64,000 nt of DNA from Phoebastria nigripes. Lineage: Eukaryota; Chordata; Aves; Procellariiformes; Diomedeidae. The DNA lies in NCBI GenBank assembly GCA_035582835.1, contig JAYKAV010002109.1, positions 620,001 to 684,000 of the forward strand. Reading direction: 5' to 3'. The position numbers and the translations under genes were made by a program. Shown in pieces: positions 1 through 11,239 of this stretch. The notes below the pieces were generated by a model. That model saw nothing but the letters and a program-made list of their open reading frames with translations, was not told the DNA's origin and did not search any database. Positions within the stretch are counted from its first letter, which is position 1, and each line of letters begins with the position of its first letter.

Positions 1-420
1 CAATAGGACTAAAAGGGAAAGAGGAAAGGACAAATTAAAAAAGCATGCTGTGAGCTTAAACTAAAGGCTTGACACTGTCAGCGCAGCCCATATGGAAAAA
101 ATAGACCTTTTCCATGGCATGGCAACATGTTTCTTCGTAAAGGGGATTGCACACACATGTAAAATATATGTGTGGATGAGGAAAGTGCACATGTAATGGA
201 TACTGCATCACTGCAGTGCCAGGTAGTTTCAAGATTACGAAAGCTGGGCAATTTGGTGCAGATATTTTATAGACTGTTGCTTCAAATAGCTTAAATATAT
301 TGTGTAAGAGAAGATAGCCAAGGCAGTAATGTTTGCAGCCAATCTTGTTAAGGTAATGAGGAGGGTAACTGAATCTGTAGGCTTTGAGGGGTAAGTCGTT
401 TGTCAGGGGGTCAAAAAGGG
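1..420. other. AT-richer noncoding island, no gene seen
   Basis: This stretch is clearly more AT-rich than the GC-rich block that follows. It contains a perfect 10-bp palindrome (cactgcagtg, 209-218). No open frame here resembles a protein family. It may be the edge of a regulatory island, but no clear factor-site cluster is visible. Confidence 0.4.
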
Positions 421-799
421 GTGTATTTTCCACTGATGCCTGGCACGGTGGCCGTGTGAGTTACGGGGTGGGGATGGTCGGCTCCGGCGGGGTCACCGGC
501 GCTGGCTCCACCGAGCAGTAGGACCANGGGAGCCGCAATGGTCCCCCGGGTTGCTTCTGCTGGCCGGCACAGAGCCGTCCGCCCACCGTCCCAGCTCAGA
601 TGGACAGCCTTGCAAAGCCATTCGCCTGTCCCCAGCGGCAAGTGGGAGNGAGCGCTTGGAGGGAAGCAAAGTAAAACCCAAGGGTGCCCGGTGTCTGGGT
701 ACGGGGAGGGGTGAGGAACCCTGTCCCAAGGCTTTGCAGCGCCCGCCCCAACACCAGCTCTCCCCGTCAGGTTTCTTGACCCAGGTGACCACAAGGCAG
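421..799. other. GC-rich noncoding stretch
   Basis: GC-rich sequence with two isolated N bases (527, 649). Open frames on both strands are Pro/Ser/Gly-rich with no domain, as expected by chance in GC-rich DNA. No exon, repeat or RNA gene was recognised. Confidence 0.55.
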
Positions 800-1160
800 C
801 GTTCACAACTTCTGGGTTTAATATACATATTTATAGTACATGTGCATTTATTTAACAGGTCTGGCCCAAACAGCCGGCATTTGCCAAAAAGAGACAATCA
901 TCCTTCATTTCACAGCTGTGACATCATCAGGTCATATTTCACGGATATGATGTCACTACTGCGCAATATGACTTTTTATTTTCAAAAGGTTTTTATTAAT
1001 GCTGAGGTTTTTTAGTTTTTTTCCTCTGGTCTGGCCAGAACATCTGGAGCCGGGAAACTTCAGAGTCCAGAAATATTCACAAGATGTAGCAGACAGAATT
1101 ACAACCCACAATATTTCTTTGAGCGAAAGAGAACAGATAACAATGTGGGGAACCAGTAGT
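800..1160. promoter_or_regulatory. Candidate regulatory island with nested palindromes
   Basis: A sharp AT-rich island between GC-rich flanks. It contains a 12-bp palindrome centred on E-box CAGCTG, overlapping a 10-bp inverted repeat of TGACATCA-like half sites (910-956). On the minus strand it also has three AATAAA hexamers between about 850 and 1000, so a minus-strand 3' UTR is an alternative reading. No coding frame supports an adjacent gene. The regulatory role is inferred. Confidence 0.35.
910..956. repeat. Overlapping perfect palindrome and inverted repeat
   Basis: Positions 910-921 read tcacagctgtga, which is its own reverse complement. Positions 918-927 (gtgacatcat) are the exact reverse complement of 947-956 (atgatgtcac), separated by 19 nt. 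Inside these, tcatat (932-937) pairs with atatga (945-950). The half sites resemble CREB/AP-1 family sites and the centre is an E-box; binding is inferred. Confidence 0.9.
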
Positions 1161-1795
1161 CACAACCAACTGCTAAAAATCAAAGCACAAGGGAGCGTGG
1201 GAGGGAGGCAGGAGGTGCGCCGGGCCGAGGACGGATCCTGGGCCATCGATGAGCCAGCTGGGTGAGGCNCTTGGCTGCGGGAGCTGGGGGGGACACCTGG
1301 CCAGGGAGGGGACACCACAGAGCCACACAGGCACCCAGTGTGATGGCAGAGCATGAGTGGCACCTCCAGAGAGGTCTGTGCCTCTGTTTTTCCAGAATAA
1401 AGGCATATTTCCTCCCCTACATCTTCACAGATAGCGGAGAAACCCAGAGAAGGTGGGAAAGAGGGAGGGGANAGGATGCTGGGGGGAGAGGGTCCACTGG
1501 GCAGGCAGAAGGAATTAGGGAGGTGGGACAAAAGCATCAGTGAAGGTGCGGTGGGTGAGGGCAGGGGTTTGGATGCAATGTTGCTCTGCAGGACTCAGAG
1601 GCAGCTCCCGCAATGCTCGGGTGCAGGGTGGCTGTCCCTTGAGACGCTTGGCACCCTCGACAGGAGCCGCATCCCGCATCCTGGGCTTCGCAGCGGCTGC
1701 AGGGCACCCGTGCCTTCCTCCCGCGGGACCTCCCGTCTGCAGTGAAAGTTGTGGGATGTGCAGAGCTGAAACAAGGTGGTAAAAGGACTTGGGTG
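1161..1795. other. GC-rich noncoding stretch
   Basis: GC-rich sequence with single N bases at 1269 and 1472. Open frames are short and low-complexity. No exon with convincing splice sites, repeat family or RNA gene was recognised. Confidence 0.55.
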
Positions 1796-2130
1796 ACTAT
1801 TCATCTGGAATCTCTAATTAATATATTCCAGCTGCATCCCTTTTGGGTTCCCTTTCCAGCAGCACTCATGCAAGCAAGCACAAAGAGTCCCAGACAATAG
1901 ATGTTAAATGCTTTTTCCATAAGCCCTTGCAGCAGAAGCTGGAATGCAAAAACGTTACTGTCAGGGGAAAATACCACGTAACTAATGTGACCAGCCCATC
2001 TCAGCCTGCAAGCAGTGGGTCACCTACCACATGCCAATCCCGATAAATGTCATTGCCTAATTCTGAACAATAAATAATGGCCTGAAAATGGCAGTCTTTG
2101 TGCCNCTCCGCTCGGTTTCGTCTTGCCAGC
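1796..2130. promoter_or_regulatory. Candidate regulatory island around a TAATTA core
   Basis: An AT-rich island with a homeodomain core TAATTA flanked by a perfect 7-bp inverted repeat: ctggaat at 1805-1811 and attccag at 1825-1831. The half sites contain GGAAT/ATTCC, as in TEAD-type sites. The rest is moderately AT-rich with no coding potential. Function is inferred from composition and motif arrangement only. Confidence 0.3.
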
Positions 2131-2339
2131 AGACAGACTTGTTGTAAACCATTTGGCCGGCTGCACCAGTGGTCTTCAAGCATTCCTGCGTGGGTAGATG
2201 TTTGCCACCTTGCTAAATACCCCGGGAGCTGCAGGGGATGCACAGCAGACCTGGCCGCAGGAGGGCTCAGTGCCTCCTCCGAGGGAGCCCGGGCAGCTCA
2301 GGTGGCTTCTGCCAGGGAGAGGAGAGAAAGGTTGCAGAA

Positions 2340-2800
2340 TTAAGACTGACAAGCTGACGAGATAAACTGGTCAGATAAAAGGATGACAGAAATAATTTTA
2401 CACGGCATTACTGTGAAAAGCTAATTTATACACAGATGAGTCCATGACAGACTCAGTGGAGGGTGGCAGACGAGCGGGGAATGAAGAGCACTTCATTTAT
2501 TCTCTGAAACAGGAGGGGGAGTATTAGGAGCCGGCTGCCTGGGACCTCTTCTCTCTCTCTCTCTTTCTATTTCAAAGTTATCAAACTTTATCTGGTTCCT
2601 TTTCTGCAAATTAGCAAGGCCAGAAGAGAAAGAAAAACACCAAATCCATCAACGTTCCTGCTTTTTTCCAGGCCCACGGGTGAGAAGTCAGGATGATTTT
2701 GCAAAACAGAGCCTTGATTTTCTCCTGCAAAAAACAGGAAAGCCACCAAGTTTTCGCACCACGTGGAGCTTTTGCTCTGCTTTTAAATCAAGCCAGAGCC
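2340..2800. promoter_or_regulatory. Candidate regulatory island with GATA motifs
   Basis: Two AGATAA GATA-type sites lie 13 bp apart (2360-2365 and 2373-2378). TTATCA and TTATCT follow near 2580-2592, next to a TTCAAAG TCF/LEF-like word. A short TC-rich run (about 2550-2566) lies inside. No coding frame is convincing. GATA words are common by chance, so the call rests on clustering plus the AT-rich setting. Confidence 0.3.
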
Positions 2801-4499
2801 ATCATTTCTCCCTTTTCAGCTTTTTTCAGCTTGGTTGGATCACTGGGAATTGAATGAGTCTCTTCTTCTGGTGGTGTTCAGGCATGGCTGCTGCCGCTTC
2901 GGGGCTCAGCAAAGAAATCCTCCCCCCATTTCTCCATTCGCCTTCCCCTCTGCCCTCCCCTTCCCCAGCAGTGCAATGCCCCTTCAGGCAGGAGCCTGCG
3001 AGGTGCCCTGGGCAGCAGAAACCAGCCCCTCGCTGGAGATGGCTGCAGGGAAGATGCAAACCCCGTGTCCTACATCCGCCGCACGCACCAGGACAGGTCC
3101 CCTGGGCACGGCGGGGTCCCTGTACCTGCCTGAGCATCCCTGCCCTGGAGACCCTGCTGCCCGCGGCCGTTTGGGGCAGCCCCTGCTCCCCGGTGTCTGG
3201 GTGCCCGCTTGCAGGGCTGGGAAGCAGCGGGATGCAGGCACCGGCACAGGCAGGTGCTGGCAGAATAGGCAGTAAATGATGGGGGAGGGATTTTCACTTC
3301 AGATTTTATGCAAAACTGACACTTTCAGCCCTAGGAGAAAAGCTGTGTCCAGCCCACCCCTACAACACAGACNAGGGGAGAGCGGGCAGGATCCCTCCTG
3401 GGGGGAGCAACCGGCTGCAGGCAGCCGGAGAGCACCGTCCCCATCCTCCTCCCATGGCCGGCCCGGCAGCCGCAGGGAGCGCCTGGCAGGGAGAGCCGCG
3501 CTCCTGCGCCCTGCTCGCTTTCCTCGGCCATGGCGAAACAGGCTGGCTGTTCTGCAGCTGCCAGAACAATAGTAATAATACTAATAAACCCCCTTCACGC
3601 TGAATACTGCGGGCTGTTGGCAGGTCCTTCTCACACAATTAGCATTTCTCGTCAAGCAGGGGGTTCACAGATTGCACATGCTGGTTAGTGTTTTGCAGAA
3701 CAGACTGAAACCAATATGGCCCTCCCTGTACCATCAGCTAAAAGTGGCTTCCCACCAGGATGGGCCCAGCACGGCTTCCACCAGCCCAGCCGGAGGGAGA
3801 AGCTCCCCCCCGAGCCNGGCCCGTCGCAGCAGCGGTGGCCAGGGAGGAGCTCTCTCATCTCCCCAAAATACACACACATCTTACAGCAGCCAGCTCACGT
3901 GTGGGTAACACACAGAGGGGGACGATACCCGCCGGAGAGTCCCACGCAGCGTGAGGGCACCTTCCCCGGCACGCAGACACGGCTGGACCACATGCAAAAA
4001 TGCTTTGCCTGGTGCAATAAGGACATTTTGCAGGACTGGCTTCTGTCCCTTTTAGGGACAAAGATGGTCCTGCAGCAGCGAAACAGCTGAGCGGAGGAGA
4101 AAACGCTGCCCCTCCTTTGGTTAGGGCCAGGGACTGACCTTTTCCTTACTCGGGGTAAAAAAAGATGTGAATATTGGTGGGGTACAGGGTTTGGAAGAAG
4201 GGTTGTGACTTACAGAGCACTCAGGGGTCAGGTCCTCACACACAGCAGTCTGGGTTTAGAGAGGGCAGGGTGGATCTCTGCAAGCTGCTGCTGCTGCTTA
4301 TAATATTACTGCTCATCAGCTTGACGATGACAAGTAATCCTGTGCAGACTCTGAGCCTGCTGCAAATGCTGGATCAAACAGGTAAAGCATGCTGGTGGCT
4401 TGTATCAGTGCCTTTGCCCAGCTGCAACGGGCTTGGCCCATGCATACAGTTAGTTAGTGCGGCTCAGCTGATGCGTGGTAACTCGTTAAACCAGAGTAA
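2801..4499. other. Mostly GC-rich noncoding sequence
   Basis: No protein family is recognisable in any of the overlapping open frames between 2826 and 4509, which are compositionally biased. It includes a short CTG trinucleotide run near 4287. N bases occur at 3373 and 3817. No repeat family or RNA gene was seen. Confidence 0.55.
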
Positions 4500-4735
4500 C
4501 CCAAACTGACACAGCATCCTCAAAGTGACACTTGAAAGGAGCCTTAAACTCATGTCTGTCTGTGCAGGCTGGACTTGTAAATCTTGCAGTAGATGCTGGT
4601 CTCACATCCACGCTGTTAAACCAATATAAACCCATCCAGGCAGTAGCGTGCACCATGATTAATTGCCTTGCTTCAAAACTCCTATTTATAGACAAGCGCT
4701 ACAAGCACTGTGCCAGCGATAACGTGGTTGGCGAG
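4500..4735. promoter_or_regulatory. Candidate regulatory island with a consensus MEF2 site
   Basis: The 10-mer CTATTTATAG at 4682-4691 fits the MEF2 consensus (YTA, four A/T, TAR) exactly. ATTAATTG, a homeodomain-like core, lies about 25 bp upstream. The interval is less GC-rich than its neighbours and has no plausible coding frame. Muscle or neural MEF2 activity is an inference. Confidence 0.3.
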
Positions 4736-6300
4736 GCTCCTCCTCCGGCAGCTCGGCAAAGCTCGGCAGTTAATCCCATTAGCCTCAGGCCGTCCCCGGG
4801 GCTCCCTTGCCCACACCAGGGTGTTACCTCCCCTCCTCGCCCCATGGTCTGACTGGGGACCACAGCAGCCTCCCTGGGGCTCGGCGGGCGGCGGGGGATG
4901 CTGGGGATGCCGGGGAGGCTGTGTTAGATCGCCACAGGGCTAAGGAGCTTTAGCCAGAGCTCGGTGCCTCTGGGAAGCTGGGGACAGGACCCGAGGGCAC
5001 GTGTGATCCTTGACCTTGCATCACCCTGGAGCCGACACTGGCGTCCGGCAGTATTTGATTTCCTGGGAGGCTCAAGTACCAGCCGCGGGCTTCTCCGGGG
5101 TTTGCCTCGAGTCAGTGCTCGGGGAATGCACTTGCAAAGATGCTAGAGACCTATTACAGATCCAGATTTCAGCAAGCAGCCGGGCGTGCTGTTTGGGAAC
5201 AATGTGTTTGCGTAGCAATGCTCCACATCAAACAGGTTTCTACCCTACAAACATTTTTCTTTACTCTACATTTTTTAAAACAAAAAAAAAGGGAACAAGA
5301 AAGAAATCCATTCCACCCTCTGCTTCTATTTTCTCGCAAGCCCCAGATCTTATCAACCAAGCCTCCTTCCCTTTTGGACAGCCTGCGGAATGCTGAGCAA
5401 CAGCACAGGGGATGAAAAAGACAGGTCCTTTTGAATGCCAGCAGCTGAGACACACCACAGTCACTCCCAAGTTGATTTATACAACATGGGTTTCTTCTTC
5501 CTTTTCCACTGGGCTGGATTCCGCTCCCTTGGGCTGTGCTGGTGGGTCCCCACNGGACATGGATGCCAAACTGAACCTGCATTCCCAGCCGAGGATGCGG
5601 GCAGGCAGCCCGTGCCGAGGGAGGGCTGAGGGGTACCGCTGCCGGAGAGCATCCCGCATCCCCGCTCTCCCCTCTGCTTGTCCCAGCATGTGGGCAGCGT
5701 CGGGGCAGGGGTGACAGCAGGGAGAAGAGCCGCGGCTGCTTGACCATGTGGGTCTGGTCAAGGTGGTGCAGAGAAATACCTGGCAGACCTGCCTGCCTGT
5801 GGGTTTGTCTCCGGCAGCTCCCTCCAGCAGCCTCCCACCCCTTCCCCGGGCAGCCGAGGTCAGGCAGCAGGCAGGTCTCCTGGCCGGGGGGCTGCCGAGC
5901 CTCCCCCAAAGCTGCATTTCCACCCTGTGGGTTTGCGGTGAATAAATATCCTGTGTTTATGCTGTTTGGTTTCAGTGGGATATGAATGTGTTTGGTGGGG
6001 AATAATCCCCCCCATACACACACACACGGAGAGGCTGGGGAGAGCGGAGGGGGAGGGAGCATTTACACATGCACACAAAACAATCCCTATTTGTCTCCGA
6101 AGACAGACCCCACTGTTGGGTTTCCTGGGGTCACGCAGCTGCATGAACATGTGGAAAAGAAATGTATCTCTCCTAAGCACTGGACATACATGTAATTCAA
6201 TATATTGCTCCCATGTGCAAGAAATCCACCAAACTGGCCCCATTTCAAATCGCAGGGAAATACAGNGTGTCAGGGACGGAGGCAAATCCACTCCTAATTC
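4736..6300. other. GC-rich noncoding sequence with a long spurious open frame
   Basis: The longest open frame of the window (297 codons, minus strand 5169-6062) lies here. Its product is rich in Pro, Ser, Cys, Gly and Arg, changes character along its length, and has no recognisable domain. An A-rich patch lies near 5280, and a short AC run near 6020 sits next to a C-rich run. No gene is called. Confidence 0.55.
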
Positions 6301-6329
6301 AATTCTTTATTTTATTTTAATTGGGTTGG

Positions 6330-6560
6330 GCTGTGAGAGGCGACGGAGGTCGCACGGGGCTCTCGGGGCGCCCGGCTCGCCGAGGCAGGGGGACGAAGGC
6401 AGCGCAGGGTGGGGAGCTCCCGCCGTCCCTTCCAGGTGCCGGTGCTCGCNGTCGCACCTCGCCGGCGGTGCAATGCCGCGTCTGACACCGCCGGCGAGGC
6501 ACCATGGGGACCGCCAGGTCCTGAGACGAGCTCTCCCAGAGCCCGGAGAGGAGATGCCTG
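6330..6560. promoter_or_regulatory. Small CpG island
   Basis: I counted about 27 CpG dinucleotides in roughly 230-250 bp at about 70% GC, which is close to the number expected without CpG depletion. The island stands directly beside an AT-rich stretch (6300-6320) and contains a perfect 14-bp GC-rich inverted repeat. Such islands often mark promoters or unmethylated regulatory DNA, but no coding exon or obvious first exon follows on either strand. One N lies at 6450. Confidence 0.5.
6457..6499. repeat. Perfect 14-bp GC-rich inverted repeat
   Basis: Positions 6457-6470 (cctcgccggcggtg) and 6486-6499 (caccgccggcgagg) are exact reverse complements separated by 15 nt. Twelve of 14 positions per arm are G or C, so DNA or RNA of this segment could form a very stable hairpin. 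It lies inside the CpG island. Confidence 0.95.
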
Positions 6561-6799
6561 CAAGCCCCTGCTGTTCTCCTAATCCCTGCCCATGTCCCGC
6601 CAGTCAGAAAAAAAGGGGTTCACCCTGACTTTCGGCATGGCCTCTCCCACGAGCACTAGAAAGCCTTTTCCCTGGGATTTTGGTCCCCAGGGATCACCTT
6701 CCCCCTGCAGACCCGCACCCCAACACCTCTGCTTCACACCTGCAGCTCCCTCAGAGGAGGCTGGGCTGGTCTTGCCAAGCCGGGAGGAAAGCCTATTTG

Positions 6800-7060
6800 A
6801 CTTCCACTAACGACGCGACGAGGACGTGAACCGCAGTTACCTCATCTGAGCCTTAAATGGATTTTTCCATTAAGAGAGGATTTTTTTTGTCTTGTTTTAT
6901 TGAAAAGGAATTTGCAGTAATTAGCTCTTACGGGGGATTTCACTGTTCTCTCTCCTCCTCTAAAGCATAAAACCCTTATTACAACACATTGTTTAACGCG
7001 ATATCCACTCCCAGAGATTTTTCTTTCCTCGTGCGATGATCAAGCCCTGCCTTTGGACTT
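6800..7060. promoter_or_regulatory. Candidate AT-rich regulatory island
   Basis: An AT-rich block between two GC-rich regions, with a run of eight T near 6880 and homeodomain-like words (cattaag, gtaattagc). It follows the CpG island by about 240 bp. No frame looks coding. The regulatory call is based on composition only. Confidence 0.25.
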
Positions 7061-8689
7061 CAAGGCCCTAAATCTTCCTGCAGACCTGAGCCATGCCCTG
7101 GTCCCCTCTGGCTGGATCCGCATTTATCTTTCCCCCGCAGTCCTCCGCGCAGCTGGAAACGAGAGAGCTTGTAAAATGAGGCTTTTTTTTTTTTTTAATT
7201 TCCCTCTGCTTTGTTGGATTATTGTTGGTAGGAACTTTCTGTGTCCGCTTCCACAGTCTCCGGGAAAGCAGCCGCCCATCGCTGGGCCACGGAGAGGGAA
7301 TTTTCCCTACAGACATCTACCCCTCCCACCGCCTTCGCCTTTGTTAGGCTGGCCTATATTTAGACTGTTGGGCTTCGTCTTCCTCCTTGGAGAGCGGGCT
7401 GGGAGCGGAGCAATCAATCCCTGCCCGCTGGCTCCCGCTGCCCATGCCGCAGAGGGGAGGCAGGCGCTGGCAGAGGCAGGACAGCCCCTGCCTGGGGACG
7501 AGAGGGGCTGGGGACAGCACGGAGCGGGAGGAGGAGGAGGGCTGGGGCTCGGGGACGTGACCGAGCCACCGCCTGCAGCAGTGGATTTGGAGGGCAGAAG
7601 CGAAGGGCTTGGATCCCTGCATCCTCCAGACGGGGTCTCGCAGGAGGAACCCCCAGGCAGGGGACCGGGGCTGGCCCCAGCATCCCTGGGAGAGTGCGGG
7701 CTGTGCCCCCCCATGCCCCGCCGGACGGTACCGCTTGTGGGGGAGTCAGGATGGCAGAAATACCCCGGGGGGGCTGCTGGGAAGACACAGCAGAGGGACA
7801 GTCCTATTTTTAACTCTGCGTATGTTTCCATAACTCTTCGGGCGCTCTTCCACAACTCTTAATTTAAAATAAGAGGCCTTGGAGGACCCGGGACACTTCT
7901 CATAAAAGGGCTCCCTCTTCTTGCTCCAGCTCCGGCTGCGATTTGCAAGCTCGGCATCTCGCCCAGGGTTGCCGTGAGCTAGTACCAAAACCCACGTTGA
8001 AAGGAAGAAGTTGGTGGTGCTGGCTCTGACCGCAGCGACAGATATTAATCCTTTACAGCCCACAGCCAAGACGACAGGAGACAGCATGTACACACATCCT
8101 GCGAGCTTGGCTGTCCGGGACCCTGCTGGGACACAGCCCCAGCGCCTGTCCCTGCAGCTGGGCATGAACCAGGTGCCCAGACCTCGGCTGTATGTTCACA
8201 CTGTCACAGGCACCTTCTCTGAATGTCCAGTGCGCACCCAGCAAGACCCAAACCTCGCCTGTCTCTTTCCAGCAGCCCCTGGGACCCGCAGCCGGCCACC
8301 CATCCCACACCAGCATCCCCTGAGGAGACCCATCCTCCTGGAAACCCCCATTAGGACCCACCAGGCTGTCCCTCCTGCTTCAGGATGGCAACAGTGCTGC
8401 CCTGCCGGCAAAATTTCCCTGATACTCAGCCTACGTTTTCCTTTTCTCATTTCCTTGCCTTTATATTACTCATTACAGCCCCTTGGGCAAACCTGAACAG
8501 CTCCCCTCCCTCCTCGGCATTTCAGCTCTAAGGAGACTCGCAGATGGTTCTCGCGTCGCTCCCGCTATCGGCTGGCTGTGCGAGAGGTGGTTAAGTTGTT
8601 AATGCAGTTGGGCGTAGTATGTGTTAGCTTCGTTTGAGCACAAAGATGAAAAACACTATGTGCTGTGAGCGCTTATTATTGTTGCTGTT
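7061..8689. other. Noncoding GC-rich block, then mixed sequence
   Basis: The plus-strand open frame at 7053-7862 (269 codons) and minus-strand frames opposite it are Pro/Gly/Ser-rich without a domain and are treated as chance. A 14-T run lies near 7183. From about 8560 the sequence becomes AT-richer and leads into a CR1 fragment. No RNA gene was recognised. Confidence 0.5.
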
Positions 8690-8815
8690 ATGCAGCCCTT
8701 TTAAACTTGCCATATAAATCATGCCCTCCAGCTCCTTGATTATGTTCCTGGTTCTCCTCTGAACTCTCTCCAATCCATCAGCATCGTTCCAGGAACGAGT
8801 GCAATATCACAGGTG
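8690..8815 (-). mobile_element. CR1 LINE fragment (old)
   Basis: In plus-strand reading this has the order typical of reverse-complement CR1: a tccttgattatgttcctgg segment, then ttctcctctgaactctctcc, then aatccatcagcatcgttcc and a degenerate tail about a measured component. This matches the conserved near-3' part of CR1 in minus orientation. It is truncated at both ends and diverged. Confidence 0.7.
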
Positions 8816-9619
8816 CAGCTGGGGGAGCCTTTNGCCAAAAGCCTCTCGTCCTCCGCAGGTCCCAGCACGATGCCCTGGTCCAGCGGTGCCCGTGCAGCCC
8901 GACCGGCACGCGGGGACCTTGCTGGGGGTGACGCCGCGGCTGCAGAGGCGCCCGGCCCCATGCACCACGCCTGCAAAATGATCGTGTTGCCAGAGCGATT
9001 TCAGACAATGCTTTGACGTTAACAGCTTCTCTGGTTGCACTGTCATTTCCCATCAGAGGCCTTGGTAACTAGCACTTCATGAGGCTTTGCAGAATAATTT
9101 GTATGTTTAATACACCTCGAAAGCCCATGTTGGGCTGCAATTAAGGCGGGGGGGAGGGAGCAGAGAGAAGAGGAAAAGCCTACCTCCCGCTGGCTGCAAA
9201 GAACCTGCTGCTTTCTGCAGAGGGCTGCTTCGATTGAGGATGCCAGGGAAGCTGGAATTAGAGGCAAAAGCATAATTTGTCATTTGCAAGTGTAAGCCAA
9301 AGACTGGGCTGGTGAGAAGAGAAATGAGAGACCTGGGAGCTCCTCACGGGAAATTACCATTTAAAGAGCTGAGCTGTCCTGGCCTGCTGGCAGCTGCGGA
9401 GCCGGGCTGGTGGCCGAGCGCCGAGGACACGGGACCGTGCGGGATGGCAACAGGGGAACAAGCAGCCGGACAGAGCCGTGGCGCCGGCCACTGCCGAGGA
9501 GATGCTGCAGCCTGGGCCGAAAACCAGCTCCACGCTCCATACGGGGAATAGGAAATTCATTTTTCTGAGCGCCGCTGGGCAGCTTTCCTTTGCCTCTTTT
9601 TTGCTTTTGTTATATGCAG
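8816..9619. other. Noncoding; AT-rich patch then GC-rich patch
   Basis: 9000-9310 is AT-richer and contains an octamer-like word (catttgcaagtg) near 9280 and a G-run (about 9148-9158). 9380-9530 is GC-rich with many CpG but is less dense than the island at 6330. No protein, repeat or RNA gene was recognised. Confidence 0.45.
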
Positions 9620-9656
9620 ATGTTAGAGAAAATAAACAATGTTAGAGAAAATAAAC
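9620..9656. repeat. 18-bp tandem duplication
   Basis: The word atgttagagaaaataaac occurs at 9620-9637 and again, identical over 18 of 18 bases, at 9639-9656 (period 19). The identity suggests a recent small duplication. Confidence 0.95.
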
Positions 9657-11239
9657 CGGTTAGGCAAAAACCAGTCCGTCCCCCCTCCAGTTCTCGCAGG
9701 AGCCAGGTTTCGGAGGCGCACACCGGCGTTTATTAACTCATCCCGTCGGCAAATAGAAAACCACCCGGCGATGCAGTCGCAGGGAACCCGCAGAGCTCTC
9801 CTTATTTCAGTAAATGCAAACACTGCTTCACATGAGGAATTATGAACTGTTGGGAGCAGAAAAGTCTTGAGTGAATTATGCAGTGTGAATTATTCTCTGA
9901 GCTCGACACCGATCCAGATTTCACTGCTGATGGAAGGGAGTTTCCACTCATTTCAGCTCGCGCAGAACTGGCACCTTGGCTCGAAGATGGCAAACGCTGA
10001 GCGTGACCTGCACATCGCTGTGGGCAGAACCAGACCCATGTCTCCTACTCCGGTGGTCCTCACACGTGGACCTGCCAGATGTCTGTGGTGCAGGAGCGTG
10101 GGGAGGACAGGGACAGGCATCTTGGGTGATGGGGATGCTGCAGCTCACCCACGCACCAGGCAGGAGGGATTACTGCAGGAATAAAGCTGAATCCCCATTG
10201 TAAAATTGTGCAGATTAAATATTTTTAAAACCTAATCAAAAGTAGCGGTGTGTGGGAGCCAAGCATCCTCAGAAGCTGTCAGAAATGTTCCCTTTTTCCT
10301 TAGGGGCTGCACCAGAGGGTGCCAGCTCCTTCCTCAGCATCCTCATTTAACTGTGTGGGAATTTGCCTTAGGCAGAGCTGAGACGCAGTTGTTTCAGGAG
10401 CACGAGCCGCCTTGCAGAGTCCATCAGGAAACCCATCAGCAGCTCAGATGGCTCCTGAGCAGCAGAGACGTGAGACCGTTCAAAGTCAAGTTGCCACCGA
10501 GCCTTGCAAAACCATCCCACCTTTACCCACTGCTCCTTCCAGCCCTGCCAGGCTCCCTGGGCAAAGGTAACGCTGCCGTTACCTCCTTGATGTGCTTGTC
10601 CAAGTTAACCTGGGACTCACCAGCCAGAGACATAACGCTCCTTACCGTGGCCCTCTGCGACCCGAGGTGCTGACCCACACCTGCTCTCGCTCAGTGCCCC
10701 GTGCTCACCCAGGCTTCCAGGTTGCCCGTGAGCAGGCGCTGCTCCGCGGGATCGATGGGGATGAACCCGGTTTCAGTGTAGGTTGCACCACGGAAAATTT
10801 GAACGCATGTTTTAACATGCTCAGCTTCCATCGTACCCCACATCTTGTACTCAGCACCTGGGTGTAGAAAACTTAGTTTCCACAGTTCATGTTTTCTTTT
10901 GCTTTGCTGTGGATGACAGCAAACGGGGCATCTTTGCTGAGTCCGTGCCACCTCTCCCTTCCACTGCGGCTGCCCGAGAAATACGGGCTCTCCTTGTTGG
11001 GGCCATATTTTACTGACACAGGCATGAACCCCCCTTCCTTGCTGAATTCCCAGCTCAGCTTTCCAGGCCTTTTTCAGAAGCTGCCAGGGGACCCAAGTCC
11101 CCCGGCCCCAGCTAGTCCTGCCTCCTCCCTCGCTGCAGGAGCTCTCCCTGCACGCTGCTCCTGAGGCTGGGGAGGCTTCGGCAAGGAGCTCCTGCCTTTC
11201 CAGCAGAGCCTCCTTCTCCAGCCCAGGAGTCCTCACCAG
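9657..11239. other. Noncoding sequence, no gene recognised
   Basis: Mixed composition. The minus-strand open frame at 10691-11380 (229 codons) runs into the CR1 fragment downstream and has no domain of its own. Homeodomain-like AT words occur around 10200-10230. No RNA gene was seen. Confidence 0.5.

Noticed and set aside
220..235. Word caggtagtttca similar to the 5' part of miR-196
   Set aside because: The match stops after 11 bases and the flanks do not form the expected precursor hairpin.
850..1000. Three AATAAA hexamers on the minus strand, suggesting a 3' UTR
   Set aside because: No coding exon or splice context upstream on that strand; AT-rich DNA gives such hexamers by chance. Kept only as an alternative.
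5169..6062. 297-codon open frame on the minus strand, the longest in the window
   Set aside because: The product is a patchwork of Pro/Ser/Cys/Arg-rich segments without a domain, crosses an N, and lies in GC-rich DNA where stop codons are rare.
7053..7862. 269-codon open frame on the plus strand
   Set aside because: It begins in a non-coding AT-rich segment, runs through a T homopolymer translated as poly-Phe, and ends in GC-rich low-complexity sequence. No family is recognisable.
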